Shown: positions 11,115 through 22,590 of the stretch, piece after piece | Layout: the number at the start of each line of letters is the position of its first letter | Numbering within the stretch: the first letter of the stretch is position 1 | DNA from: Okapia johnstoni | Taxonomy: Eukaryota > Chordata > Mammalia > Artiodactyla > Giraffidae | Assembly (NCBI GenBank): GCA_024291935.2 | Contig: CM044311.1 | Location: 23,149,001-23,213,000, forward strand | DNA: 64,000 nt | Reading direction: 5' to 3' | The notes under the pieces: model-generated | What the model was told of the DNA's origin: nothing | Seen by the model: the letters and a program-made list of their open reading frames with translations, nothing else | Database searches by the model: none | Made by a program: the position numbers and the translations under genes

Positions 11115-11337
11115 AATGTGTGCATGCCTGAATGCTAAGTCACTTCAGTTGTGTCAGATTCTTTGCGACCCTATGTACTGCAGGTGGCCAGGCTCCTCTG
11201 TCCACGGGATTTTTCAAGCAAGAACACTGGAGTGGGTAGCTATTCCTTCCTCTAGGGGATCTCTACAATCCAGAGATCAAACTCATGTCTCTGGTGTTAC
11301 AGATGGGTTCTTTACCACTGAGCCACTGGGGAAGCCC
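11115..11337 (-). mobile_element. Bov-tA-type SINE with 10-bp TSD
   Basis: Antisense copy ending with 'ccactggggaagccc'. TAGTTGGATG occurs exactly at 11105-11114 and 11338-11347, defining the insertion. The B-box equivalent ('gatcaaactcat') is decayed. Confidence 0.95.
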
Positions 11338-11347
11338 TAGTTGGATG

Positions 11348-13117
11348 GACAAGAGAAATGCTACATGTCTGCTGAAATTGACCTCAATGGTGGCAAATTC
11401 ACTGGGCCCATAATGTGGACAGAAACTTGATTTCTTCTCATGTCTTCATTCTTCCATCTTGGTTAACTTCAACTTTCAGCTGTTAAAAATATAGTTAACA
11501 GTATTCCCAGAAGTCATATAAAAAATAAATGTCAACAAAGATCACAGCAGCAACCACAATAATAAAAATGCATTTTAAAACAGGAGAGACACTATGTTTT
11601 CCTGTGTCTCTATTTTGTGATTGAGGAAATCTGAGTTGGAAGTTTTCCGTCAGAATTTACTTTGGGTTCTGCTGTCTAGAATCGGATCACATGCCTGTCT
11701 CTGACTCTATCGCTAGTGTAAAGAGTATGAACTGACCAGAACTGGCTTAATCAATTCAAGTAGGTATGGAAATGACCACCAGAGGGTGCAGCGGGAATGG
11801 AACTGACCTGGATTAGACAATGATCCTGAAATACCAGGTCACATAAGAATTAGATGTTAATAGTTGGCAGAAGTAAAGAGTTTTCCAGGAGAAAATCCAG
11901 CACGGTGAAAAAGTGGGGCAGGTAGAGTTTTTCCAAGAACAGAAAGTAGTTCAACTTAAATGGAACTTTGATTTCAAGAATGTAGTTTCCAGAAATAAGA
12001 CCAAAGAAGTAAATAAGGTTTAATCATGAACAGTCATGTATTAAGAATGTTTAAATTTTCCTTAGGGATATGTTTATATGAATTTTATACAACATTTCCA
12101 GCAGAATTGATTCTATAATTCCATACAACACATATCCTACATTAACATTAATTTGAAGATTTGGAACTACTTTCATAAATTGATTTATACTTATTTCTTG
12201 AAATTTTGGTCTTCTGTCTCCCAAACTGAGAATAAGTTTTCATTATTGCATACTATTTTACAAGAGACTAAAATTCAAGGTAGACCGATGTTTACAGGTA
12301 ATATAATTTATTAATCAGAGTAAAATGAAAATGTTGAAGGGGTAATAACTCAGTAGCTCTTCAGTAAATCTGCAACATGATGGTTTTGTCACCTCCATAG
12401 GATATTGCATATCTCTTCCTCTTTCAAATACTTCTAAGGCTCTTAAGAAGAAATTTTGTCTTTTATTTGCCCAAGCAATTATACTGAGTTTCTGATCTGT
12501 TTTTGCCCCATTTGGAGTCCGACTGCATGGGTACAATGGGGAGGACGGCACAAAAGAATTTTAAGGATAAAAAGTTGTAATTTTGGTGATATTTTCAAGA
12601 TTTTTTTTTGTAGACTACTCTGATATTGAGCTACTTTGATGTTTATTCTCATAAATGATAAACATATGAAGTGTTTGGTCCAGATTATGAGATAGTTTGT
12701 TCTTCTTTCATTTTAATCCCATTGCAGTGCTATGCGACAGTATGCTCTGTGATAGATCTGATGTCACTGATAATTTCAAAATGGGAAATGTTTTTCAGAA
12801 CAATCCCTGAATCAAAATGAATAAGTGAATAATCTTAAAACACACAGAGTTAAATTAAAAGTTACTTTAATTAGAATATGAAACACAGTAGGAAGTGGAA
12901 AAATAAATTTTGCAGACACACATGCATAGGCATTCTTTGTCTTCTAAAGTAAGACACACTTGTAATTGAACACACTAAACAATGAGAATGTATTAAGACT
13001 TGGTGTTTCTTGAAAGGAAGTTGTTATTAATACTTTATCTCATTATAGGAGGTTTTGGCTATTGCATGATTCTCATTTACTGTAGTCCTGCCAAATGGTG
13101 GTCATAAGGGCATAAAT
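11348..13117. other. about 1.8 kb of single-copy AT-rich DNA
   Basis: No interspersed repeat recognised. The 78-codon antisense frame at 12315-12551 shows no family features and no splice or promoter context. Short A/T runs only. Confidence 0.5.
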
Positions 13118-13345
13118 AGGACTTATCTTAATGGTTCACTGGAAAAGAATCCACCTGACAAAGCATGAGATCCAGGTTCGATTCCTTGTCTGGGAAGATC
13201 CCCTGGAGAAGGAAATGGCAACCCACTCTAACATCCTTGCCTAGAACACCCCATGGAATAAAGAATCTGGCAGACTACGGTTCATGAGGTTGCAAAGAGT
13301 CTGACACAAGTTAGCGATTGAACAACAACAACAAAAACAGCAAAA
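13118..13345 (+). mobile_element. Bov-tA-type SINE, canonical B-box
   Basis: Begins 'ggacttatcttaatggttca'. The B-box reads GGTTCGATTCC (about 13175), which matches the canonical Pol III element. The body is diverged ('actctaacatccttgcctag'). It ends in an AAC tail at 13320-13337. Confidence 0.9.
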
Positions 13346-14571
13346 ATACATGAAGGAGGAATATATGAAGAAACATAAGCAACTCATTATAGAATAGTCA
13401 AAAAGCCTCACATAATAGGTATACATAATAGGCCTGACACAATAGGAGTACATCTTAGAAAAAGGCGGTTACTGTTGGGAACCAAAACATCTTGCTGTGG
13501 GTTAGAAAGAAAAGTAGATTTCCTTCGGGAAGTTCCTCATCCTTCTGTGTTTGAGAAAGATGTCATAAAACTGAAGATTATAGGCTAAAAAGACAAAAAG
13601 CTTTTGTTTTTTTTTCCCCAAATGAAAGTCAGTTCTGTGGATTTTGGAGAATTTTTTATCTTAAAAAGATCTGCTCAGTGAGCACTTTAGTATTAATTGA
13701 TTTGAATAGTCCCTAAGGAGCAGAAAGATCCTTTAGTTTCCTGGGTTTAAGGAAGTAACATGAACACACTAAATCTTGATTTTTTTACCATTGGTTGGCC
13801 TGTTCTGCTCACTTTAGTATTATGGAAATTAAATATTCACAACAGAAACTTCAAATAAGAATAAAAAAATATCATTTTGAAATGCATTATTCACAACCAA
13901 GTGTAGGAAAATTAGAAGGTAAAATATACCTCCAGAGGAGTCACAGGAGCTGAAAATATGCTGCTATTACAGTGTCATTCCCTCTTCCTGTTTCATTTGG
14001 CATCGGCAGTGAGTGTTGGAGACTACTGGAGGCAGAGAGAGAGCAGAGACAGGGCCCAGGAAATTGTTCTAAGGCATTAAAATGAAATGAAGTTAAACTA
14101 AAAAGTATTGAGAATATTTTACTAACATATTTCACCAAAATTGAAGGGGCTTTTTTCCCCTTTCAAAATGAGCATCAGGCATGAAAAATGACAACTAGAT
14201 TATTATGCATATTTCTGGAAATGAAACTAAGCAGTTCTGTTATTTTATTTTGTGGCTTTTATTTCTTTGATGACTCCATAATACAATCACCACTTTCATA
14301 ATATTTTTCTGCTATTGTACCTTTACTTCTGAAACTAAAGTTGTAGGGTTAAACTTTGCATTTTCTTTCTTATAGACACTTCTAAAAAGGTATTTTTATA
14401 TGTTCTTTTGTAACAGATATTGTGTACAATATTTAAAACAAAAATGTTTGGTTCAAAACAAGACCTAGCTTATTTTCTACTTGCTGTATATTAAGTAAAC
14501 ATGGTACAATAAAAACAGAAAATGAAGGAAAACAATGAAACTAAACTTTTGAAGTAGAGAATGGCAGATAG
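13346..14571. other. about 1.2 kb of single-copy DNA
   Basis: Nothing recognised. T-run at 13605-13615. Confidence 0.5.
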
Positions 14572-15832
14572 GTGGTGCTGTGAAAGTGCTGCACTCGATA
14601 TGCCAGCAAATCTGGAAAACTCAGCAGTGGCCACAGGACTGGAAAAGGTCAGTTTTCATTCCAATCCCAAAGAAAGGCAATGCCAAAGAATGCTCAAACT
14701 ACCGCACAATTCCACTCATCTCACACGCTAGTAAAGTAATGCTCAAAATTCTCCAAGCCAGGCTTCAGCAATACGTGAACCATGAACTTCCAGATGTTCA
14801 AGCTGGTTTTAGAAAAGGCAGAGGAACCAGAGATCAAATTGCCAACATCTGATGGATCATCGAAAAAGCAAGACAGTTCAAGAAAAACATCTATTTCTGC
14901 TTTATTGACTATGCCAAAGCCTTTGACTGTGTGGCTCACAATAAACTGTGGAAAATTCTGAAAGAGATAGGAATACTAGACCACCTGACCTGCCTCTTGA
15001 GAAATCCGTATGCAGGTCAGGAAGCAACAGTTAGAACTGGACATGGAACAACAGACTGGTTCCAAATAGGAAAAGGAGTACATCAAGGCTGTATATTGTC
15101 ACCCTGCTTATTTAACTTATATGCAGAGTACATCATGAGAAACGCTGGGCTGGAGGAAGCACAAGCTGGAATCAAGATTGCAGGTAGAAATGTCAATAAC
15201 CTCAGATATGCGGATGACACCACCCTTATGGCAGAAAGTGAAGAAGAACTAAAGAGCCTCTTGATGAAAGTGAAAGAGGAGAGTGAAAAAGTTGGCTTAA
15301 AGCTCAACGTTCAGAAAACTAAGATCATGGCATCCATCACTTCATGGGGAATAGATGGGGAAACAGTGGAAACAGTGTGAAACTTTATTTTTGGGGCTCC
15401 AATTTCACTGCTGATGGTGATTGCAGCCATGAAATTAAAAGACGTTTACTCCTTGGAAGGAAGGTTATGACCAACCTAGATAGCATATTTAAAAGCAAGA
15501 GACATTACTTTTGCCAACAAAGGTTTGTTAGTCAACGCTATGGTTTTTCACTCATGCCGAGAGTTGGACGGTGAAAGAAAGCCTAGCGCCTGAAGAATTG
15601 GGCTACCTCATGCGAAGAGTTGACTCATTGGAAAAGACCCTAATGCTGGGAAGGATTGGGGGCAGGAGGAGAAGGGGAAGACAGAGGATGAGATGGTTGG
15701 ATGGCATCACCGACTCAATGGACATGAGCTTGGGTAAACTCTGGGAGTTGGAGATGGACAGGGAGGCCTGGCATGCTGCCATCCATGGGGTCGCAAAGAG
15801 TCAGACATGACTGAGCAACTGAACTGAACTGA
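14572..15832 (+). mobile_element. BovB, 5'-truncated, with internal deletion
   Basis: Runs from within the RT fingers ('gtggtgctgtgaaagtgctg') to the 3' terminus at 15832. At about 15598 the sequence jumps from the 'gaagaattg' block to 'ggctacctcatgcgaag', skipping roughly 200 bp of the C-terminal coding region. A short TTGG-like microhomology sits at the join. This is the least decayed RT copy in the window. Confidence 0.94.
14580..15380 (+). pseudogene. BovB ORF2 reverse transcriptase remnant, YADD intact
   Basis: Two open pieces. 14580-14852 (90 codons) carries 'ECSNYRTIPLISHASK'. 14931-15380 (149 codons) carries 'GVHQGCILSPCLFNLYAEY' and the catalytic 'RYADDTTLMAESEEEL'. The YADD codons are at 15207-15218 (residues 93-96 of the second piece). 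Stops between the pieces (TGA near 14850) and the missing endonuclease make it non-functional. The preserved YADD suggests a relatively recent insertion compared with the YADN copy near 7.8 kb. Confidence 0.9.
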
Positions 15833-16039
15833 TGCTTAAGTGTTTAAAGCATATCAACTCCTTGTGTCCCTGAGGAAAGTACATAGAGGTTGTTCAGCAA
15901 TGTTCAGCTTGTTCCAATATATGGAAAGTGGAATAATTCATAGATGCATAGAACCAATGAAAAAAGATGTCATGAGAATTTTGAAACCCTTATGTGTTTT
16001 ACCTCTAATTTCTTTCCATTGAAAAGTCCCATTCAATTA
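15833..16039. other. single-copy DNA
   Basis: Nothing recognised; it may be upstream L2 sequence too diverged to see. Confidence 0.4.
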
Positions 16040-16262
16040 CCCATTCCTTTATTCTTAGCACATATGTTCTCAATTTACCCTGTATCAATTTGCATTTATT
16101 TGCAGATTGCTGTTGGTAAAACATTTCTTAATGTTGTTTGAATGTACATATATTTTTCTGTCTCCACAACTGGATTGAAATTTCATGCAGGACAAGCACT
16201 TAATTGACTGTCTCTGCCCCTAAGCTAGGACAAGTGCTCAATAAACGTTTATTGAAAAAGAA
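16040..16262 (+). mobile_element. L2 LINE 3' end
   Basis: The closing 'caagtgctcaataaacgttt' and 'attgaaaaag' match the L2/MIR3 tail ('ggtgctcaataaatgtttgt' and so on). Upstream 'cttagcacatatgttctcaa' fits the L2 3' UTR. Non-coding. Confidence 0.65.
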
Positions 16263-16488
16263 AACTCTTGCTTCAAAATCACTCTTTACCACCAAACACA
16301 GAAACCATAAAAGAAAAGATTGACTGATTGGACCTTACAAACATTTTAAATTCTGGGCATTAAATACTGATGAATAGGAAGAATTGAAAAGTAAGCAAAA
16401 ACTAGAAAAACATAGGCAGTAATTATGACATACAATGCTTTAATCTTTAAAAAAGTAGTTAAATTCAATTAACAGTAGAAAGACAATT

Positions 16489-16649
16489 GCTATGTCACTT
16501 CACTGATATCTGACTTTTTGCGACCCCATGGACTGTAGCCCACTAGTCTCCTCTGTTCATGGGATTCCCCAGGCAGATACTGGAGTGGGTTGCCATTTCC
16601 CCCTCCAGGGGATCTTTCTGACCTAGGGATTGAATCTGTGTCTCTTACA
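16489..16649 (-). mobile_element. Bov-tA-type SINE, 5'-truncated
   Basis: Antisense body and 3' end only. The tRNA head is missing beyond 16649, where the sequence stops at 'gtgtctcttaca'. Confidence 0.88.
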
Positions 16650-17096
16650 AGTGAAAAGTGGTGGTAATCACTCAACTTGAAGTGGAGATGACACTTGGCT
16701 ATATAGATAGATATACCCATACATACGTGTGTACACAGATAGATATGTAGAATATGATACATACACTGACACAATTAATAGCCTCAGAAAATATGATTTA
16801 AACTAATGTGAAACTTGTTTTACTTCTTAAATTGGCATAGAGACTAGGGATAATAATATTCAGTATGTTTGTGGTGGAATCAAGACCTCTTTTAGACCTA
16901 TAGGAAGGATACCAATTCTATACACTTTCTGGGGGGAGTTTTCACCATCTGAATTTTATATTTAAATATATATTCAAACGTTGGCCCAAAATTCTATATA
17001 AATTGTACAAAGACTTTATCATAAGAAAACACTGAGTCTATTTAATAATTTAAAGTTGGAGATAATTATATTTATTATCTTAAAGGGGTACTGCAT
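16650..17096. other. single-copy DNA
   Basis: No repeat recognised apart from a weak ATAGATAGATAT tract at 16702-16715. Confidence 0.5.
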
Positions 17097-17219
17097 GTGT
17101 GCTAGTCATTTAGTCATGCTCAAGTCTGTGACCCCATGGACTGTAGCCCTCCAGGCTCCTCTGTCCATGGGATTCTCCAGGCAAGAATACTGGAGTGGAT
17201 TGCCATTTCCTTCTCTAGG
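17097..17219 (-). mobile_element. Bov-tA-type SINE, 5'-truncated
   Basis: Antisense 3' half only (about 123 bp), stopping at 'ccttctctaggg'. It is very close to consensus in the retained part. Confidence 0.88.
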
Positions 17220-17564
17220 GTAAAAGGGTAGAGTTTTCGTAAAATGAGTGATAAGCCTAAAAAGAGACAGGATTTATCAACAGATTGCTGGCTGGCACAC
17301 TGTGTAAACATTGCATATGATAGCCTTGCATTTCATTTAAAATGTGAAATATATATTCTATCAAAATAACTAGTTTTCATACTTTAAATGTTTATTCAAA
17401 CAACTACTTCACAATATTTCTTTTACCTGTAATTTAGACCTTGCTAACTTTAGACCTCAGACCTTGTATGCTAACAACAATTATTATTCAAAGGCAATTT
17501 AGATGAATTAGACAATAATTAATCCTCTAAGAAGATTAGAGTGTGTACATTGCTACACTGCTAA
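17220..17564. other. single-copy DNA
   Basis: Nothing recognised. Confidence 0.5.
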
Positions 17565-17762
17565 GACTTCCCTTGTAGCTTACTCAGTAAAGAATCTGCC
17601 TGCAATGCAGGAATCTGCCTTCAATTAAGGAGACCTAGGTTTGATTCGTGGGTCAGGAGGATCCCCTGGAGAAGGAAATGGCAACCCAATCCAATATTCT
17701 TGCCTGGACAGTCCACGGGGTCACGAGAGTCAGACACAACTTAGCGACTAAACCATTACCAC
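17565..17762 (+). mobile_element. Bov-tA-type SINE with internal 19-bp duplication
   Basis: Starts 'gacttcccttgtagcttact'. The segment GAATCTGCCTGCAATGCAG (17592-17610) is followed directly by a diverged copy, GAATCTGCCTTCAATTAAG (17611-17629), inside the tRNA-like head between the A- and B-box positions. The body also lacks about 35 bp ('gaggagcctggtgggctac' is absent before 'cagtccacggggtcac'). Confidence 0.9.
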
Positions 17763-17867
17763 TGCTATATTTAAAATGGATAACCAACAAGGACCTACTG
17801 TATGTGATATGGAACTCTGCTCAGTATTTTGTGGCAGCCTGGATGGGAGGAGGGTTTGGGGAGAATG

Positions 17868-18065
17868 TTTGTGCTCAGTGGTGTCTGACTCTTTGAGACC
17901 TTTTGGACTGTAGCCCTCTGTCCATGTGATTTTTCAGGCAAGAATACTGGTATGGATTGCCATTTCCTCTTCCATGAGATCTTCCTGACCCACTGATCCA
18001 ATAATGTCTCTGGTGTATCCTACACTGCAGGCTTATTCTTTACCACTGAACCATCAACGAAGCCC
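17868..18065 (-). mobile_element. Bov-tA-type SINE nested in L1
   Basis: TTTGGGGAGAATG flanks it exactly (17855-17867 and 18066-18078), a 13-bp TSD copied from the L1 3' UTR. The SINE is therefore younger than the L1. Its body lacks about 12 bp at the usual 'ccaccaggctcc' position ('tagccctctgtcc'). Confidence 0.95.
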
Positions 18066-18078
18066 TTTGGGGAGAATG

Positions 18079-18138
18079 GATATATGTATATGTATATGTA
18101 TTTGTGTATGTGTATGTGTATGTGTATGTATATGTATG
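18079..18138. repeat. (TATGTA/TGTATG)n microsatellite in L1 3' UTR
   Basis: Alternating 'tatgtatatg' then 'tgtatgtgtatg' units expand the 'atggatacatgtatatgtatg' stretch that is short in the L1 consensus. Likely length-polymorphic. Confidence 0.85.
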
Positions 18139-18228
18139 ACTGAGTCCCTTCCCTGTTCACCTGAAACTAGCACAACATTGTTTGTTAATCAGCTATAACC
18201 CAATACAAAATAAAAAGCTTGGAAAATA

Positions 18229-19501
18229 AAGATTAGCTTGTGTAATATTGCTCATATTTCTGGCTATTTCTACTTTTTTTGTTTTTTTTTAGAAAACTGT
18301 TCGAAATTGTTTTAATCTCAACCAATTTCAGAAATTAGGTGATATCAAATGCAGTGTGTTTATATATATATATATATACATATATATATGAGACAATAAC
18401 TAATAACTGATGATAATTCTTAGGGTAACTAAATTACATATTATTCCGTATTAGCTAGTAATAATATTGCGGTATATTAGCCATTGATAAAAAACTGGTG
18501 CTTTAGCAGTCTTCAGCACAACAGACTGAAACAACTTTTCTAGATGGTAAGTAATCGGTCAGCAACTGGCCTAGGAATATAGGAGTAGCATAAATAGGTC
18601 TCTTTTGGGATAATTACACTTAGTGGATTAGGGAAAATGGTGCCAACTGCATGTTGTGTTTATTATTGCTTTTCCTGGTCTAGCATATTTTCATGCCATA
18701 AAATCTGTTTGCTTTGCTTGTGGTTGTAGTACCAACAGAAAGAAACTGGACAGAGGTATGCAATTTGTCAGCTATATTTTTCCAAATGCAAAGATAATAT
18801 AATGACAAAAATAGCAATCATTTTGAAGTAGCATAAATATAACACTTTAAAAAATTAAAGTGCCTCACACAGAGCAGAATAACTGAGGCCAATTCAAGTG
18901 AGTGGTTCCAGGGTGATTGCAGAACATCTCCTGAAAAGAAGAATCCATTTTAAGAAAAATATTAAGGCTGGTCATAATACTTAACTTGTATATTTATGGA
19001 AAAGTTTAACTTGAAAGCGAATATAAAAGTCTGATTTTTTTATATGCAGTGGCTCCTCTCCTTACCCCCTCACCCTGACTCCAAGTAGTGATTTTCCCCC
19101 TATATAGTTCTAAGTAGATTTATGGCTATATATTTTTGTTTTGTTTTGTTTCAATTTTTGTTCTCCTTGGGGCAGGATGCTCACATTTTCAACTGCAGTT
19201 GAAGTGTCTCTTGAAGCTAAATAGGAACAATTGAATAACTGTGAATAACTTATCTGCTAGAAGTAAAAGAAAGGTTCTCTTACCAATTGTAGTTTTCAAA
19301 AATACCTCATACCAAAACTCCAAAAACTTTGCCTGAGGGGTTAACTTTACAGCCCAGGATAAATTGCAGTCTTCCTGAAGTCTCTAAGCTTCTGTTATAG
19401 CAACTTCTGCACTTAAAAAAAAGCCGGGGGGCGGGGGGGTGGACTCAGCTATGTAACATTCTGGAAAAAGCAAAACAATAGAGGCAGTATGAAGATTATG
19501 C
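18229..19501. other. about 1.3 kb of mostly single-copy DNA
   Basis: Holds a (TA)n tract at 18361-18390 and a G-rich run at 19424-19440. No gene or interspersed repeat recognised. Confidence 0.5.
18361..18390. repeat. (TA)n dinucleotide tract
   Basis: About 14 TA units with one CA interruption. Confidence 0.9.
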
Positions 19502-19716
19502 ATGAGTGCTCAGTTGCTACAGTTGTGCCTGACTCTTTGCGACATCATGGACTGTGGCCTGCCAGGCTCCTCTGTCCATGGGATTCTCCAGGCAAGAATA
19601 TTGGAGTGGTTTGCCATGCCCTCCTTCAGGAGATCTTCCCACCCAAGGCATCAAACCGGTATCACTTTCATCTCCTGCATTGGCAGGTGGGTTCTTTACC
19701 ACTAGAGCCACCAGAT
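19502..19716 (-). mobile_element. Bov-tA-type SINE
   Basis: Near full-length antisense copy. The head ends at 'agagccaccagatg', so the final 'gggaagccc' is altered or lost. No clear TSD. Confidence 0.92.
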
Positions 19717-19891
19717 GTGGACAAGTATTCCACGGATGGAGTCAGGAAGAGAAGAAAGGGATAAATAGGTAGAGAAGAGAGGATTTTTAGGGCAGTGAAA
19801 CTCCGGTTTGATACAGTAAGGGTGGATCCATGTCATGATACATTTGTCAAAATCTATCGAATGTATAACACAAAATACAATGTGAACTATG

Positions 19892-20044
19892 GTTGTTGTT
19901 GTTATTTAGTCATTAAGTTGTGTCTGACTCTTTTATGACCCCATGGACTGTAGCCCACCAGGCTCCTCTGCCCATGGGATTCTCCAGGCAAGACTAGAGT
20001 GGGTTGCCATTTCCTTCTCCAGGGGATCTTTCAAACCTTACAAT
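19892..20044 (-). mobile_element. 5'-truncated Bov-tA-type SINE with 17-bp TSD
   Basis: Contains only the 3' half (GTTGTTGTTGTT tail complement to 'ccaggggatcttt'). It is flanked by exact copies of ATACAATGTGAACTATG at 19875-19891 and 20045-20061. A 5' truncation together with a perfect TSD shows the element inserted already truncated. Confidence 0.95.
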
Positions 20045-20061
20045 ATACAATGTGAACTATG

Positions 20062-22015
20062 CACTTTATTTCAAAATGTGTCAATATTGGTTTGCTGTCT
20101 CTCATGGACCTTCATTATAAAGGGATGAGACCCTGGTTACCACACTCTTTTCAAAATATGCTTACTTATAACTTTTACCTAGCACAGATGTGTCAGGAAG
20201 TGACCCAAACTGTCAACTAGGGTCCAGCCATACTCCTTCCAGCTCCTATTGTATAGCAATTACCCACACTACATGAAAATTGGAGTCAGTTACTCCTGTA
20301 AGGATGGTGCTTGTTGGTTTACTGTCTGCTGGAGGCCAAAAGTCCAAATAGCAACATTAAAGCTAGATTTCTTGAAACCCTAAAAATGTTTCAGTTAACC
20401 TAAGAAGGGCTTGTTTCGGAGATTCTGCTTGGCCAGGCCCTGAGGTTGGAGCTTAGGTTGAAGTGTTGTCTCAATGTGCTCATTCTGCAACCCAAGATAA
20501 AGAAACAATGCCTAATATACTGTAAGAGCATGACAGGCAAGACAAAACATGAAAGGACATCAAAGGTCTCCACCACCATCAAATATTTTTATATTTTTGT
20601 AAGCCACAATGCTTATCCAGTGGCCAAAGTCAGTCTCGAGTTTCATCCCAACCTCAAATGGGCAGAGTACTAAATTCATCCACAATGGGTGTAGGAGGAA
20701 ATTAATAATTGCTGGGCAAAATTTATCCAAATTATCTCAGACTCTTCTAGGATTGTTAGATGATTAAATTAATCAATGGTTTAATCATTTAGAGCAGCTT
20801 CTGGCCCAAATAAACACCGTGTAAAAATTTGCTAAATAAAAATTCACAAAGAAGCTAGTAATCACTTGAGAAATCAAATAATGTATCCGGTAATATATAA
20901 TCCTAGTATTAAAATAAAGAGTGAGTATACTGTTGTAACTCTTCAAGTCATCAGAAATAACTAACCAAATGATAACTTATAGAACTTGATAGAAAAAGAA
21001 AACCATATCTGAATGTGAAATGATTATTGTATCATGGTAGGAAGGAACTCTTTCAAGACTACTGAAGGCTTACATTCATTTGTCTTAAATAAAAATGCTT
21101 AAGACTGCAATATTCTTCAAATTCAGCTCAGCTTCCCCATAAGAAGTAAGTTCATTATAGAAAAATATTGAGCCAAAATGTTCTAATGCAGCAAGGTGCA
21201 TATCCCAATTAAAAAAGCAATTGTCTGTATGAGAGAGTGTTTGCACAGAATCCAAAATACAGGTCTGTACTGCTGTTACTAACGCTGAGAAATAGTGTAT
21301 CAAAAGTATCATTTATGTTTTAAGATAATTTTTAGTGTTTATCTTTGGAATTCAAAGTTAATATGTTGAAATAATAAGAAATTGAAGTAAGGTAATTTTC
21401 AAATCTTGAACTCTTCCTGTGATGACAGCATTTAATTATAAAGTGTATCCTTTAAATACTAGTGTATATGATAGTGTTTTATTCTTTTTAATCAGTTTTA
21501 TAGAGCATCTTACTCCATCCATGTACAGCTGTTTCATATTTATAAACAAAATCTCTAGCTGTCTGAGACAAGGGTCACAAGTGACTTTCTAATGTACAAT
21601 CACTCACAATTGCTATGTGTGGCAAAAACAATGAGACTACAGAAACCCAGAACAATTTCATTTTTCTGTAGATTTGAAATTAAACTAGAACTATTAAAGC
21701 AATCTTCATCTAAGCCCTTTTGACTGTCTATTATTTCTTCCACATTATCCAAGTCTCTAACTGAAAGTCACACTCTCAAATGACATTTAGAACACAAAAA
21801 AGCAGCAGAAATACAACCAGCAGGGAGTCAGTGGTGAGCTCTGTACCCAGTAAGTGCTGCTCTTAAACAATGCGAAGAGAAAGCATCTTCCAAAAGCAAA
21901 GTAACAAACTGACACTGATCTTTAGGGATTGCAAGATCAGAAAATAGGTCTAGAATTTAGCCTAAGATTTTAGCAACTGAGACTTCTATGATATATTATT
22001 ACATTTTATTCTATT
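20062..22015. other. about 2 kb of single-copy DNA
   Basis: No interspersed repeat recognised. It has a small inverted repeat TGATTAAA/TTTAATCA at 20761-20768 and 20780-20787. Frames at 20446-20673 and 21085-21312 lack any family features. Confidence 0.5.
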
Positions 22016-22028
22016 ACAACAAATCTCA

Positions 22029-22235
22029 GGGACTCCCCTTGTGCTTCAGTTGGTAAAGAATTCAACTGCATTGCAGGCGACCCAGGTTCAGTCCCTGGGG
22101 GTGGAGAAGAGCCCCTGGAGAAGGAAATGTCAACCCACTCCAGTATTTTTGCCTGGAGCATCCCAAGGACAAAGGAACGTGGAGGGCTACAATCCATGGG
22201 GTTGCAAAGAGTTGGACATGACTGAGCATCTAAGC
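22029..22235 (+). mobile_element. Bov-tA-type SINE with 13-bp TSD
   Basis: Begins 'gggactccccttgtgcttca'. ACAACAAATCTCA is present at 22016-22028 and 22236-22248. B-box with one change (GGTTCAGTCCC). Confidence 0.95.
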
Positions 22236-22248
22236 ACAACAAATCTCA

Positions 22249-22317
22249 TGATAACCCATATGCTATTTAAAATACTTTGCACAAATTTATTAGACAAATG
22301 CATTATTCTTTTTTAAA
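22249..22317. other. short spacer
   Basis: Single-copy DNA between a SINE and an L1 end. Confidence 0.4.
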
Positions 22318-22590
22318 AATGAAGACACAAGTGTAGAGAACTCCCCAGTGATTACCAGAGGGGAGAGGGGAGGTGGGAGGGACAATGTAGAATGAGGTGA
22401 CTAAGAGGTAAAAACTAATAGGTATAAAATAAGCTATGAGGATATGTTGTACAACATGGGAAATATAGCCAATATTTTATAATAACTATAAAAGGAGAAT
22501 AACTTTTAAATATTTTGAATCACTATAATGTATACTTGTAGCTTCTGTAATATTGTACAGTAACTATGCTTCAATTAAAAAATATTTAGA
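22318..22590 (+). mobile_element. L1 3' UTR end (L1M type)
   Basis: Shows the landmarks 'agtgattaccagaggggaga', 'gaggtgggagggacaatgta', 'gatatgttgtacaacatggg', 'aaatatagccaatattttat' and a terminal 'tatgcttcaattaaaaaat'. These are in the order of an old L1 3' UTR, with an A-rich end. No coding part remains. Confidence 0.85.

Larger units (their letters stand above)
17763..18228 (+). mobile_element. L1 3' UTR end, split by a SINE
   Basis: Left part 17763-17867 ('atatttaaaatggataacca' and 'ggcagcctggatgggagg') and right part 18079-18228 ('ctgagtcccttccctgttca', 'cacctgaaactagcacaaca', ending 'caatacaaaataaaaagctt') form one artiodactyl L1 3' UTR. The insertion at 17868-18065 interrupts it and duplicates 13 bp of L1 sequence. 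Confidence 0.88.
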
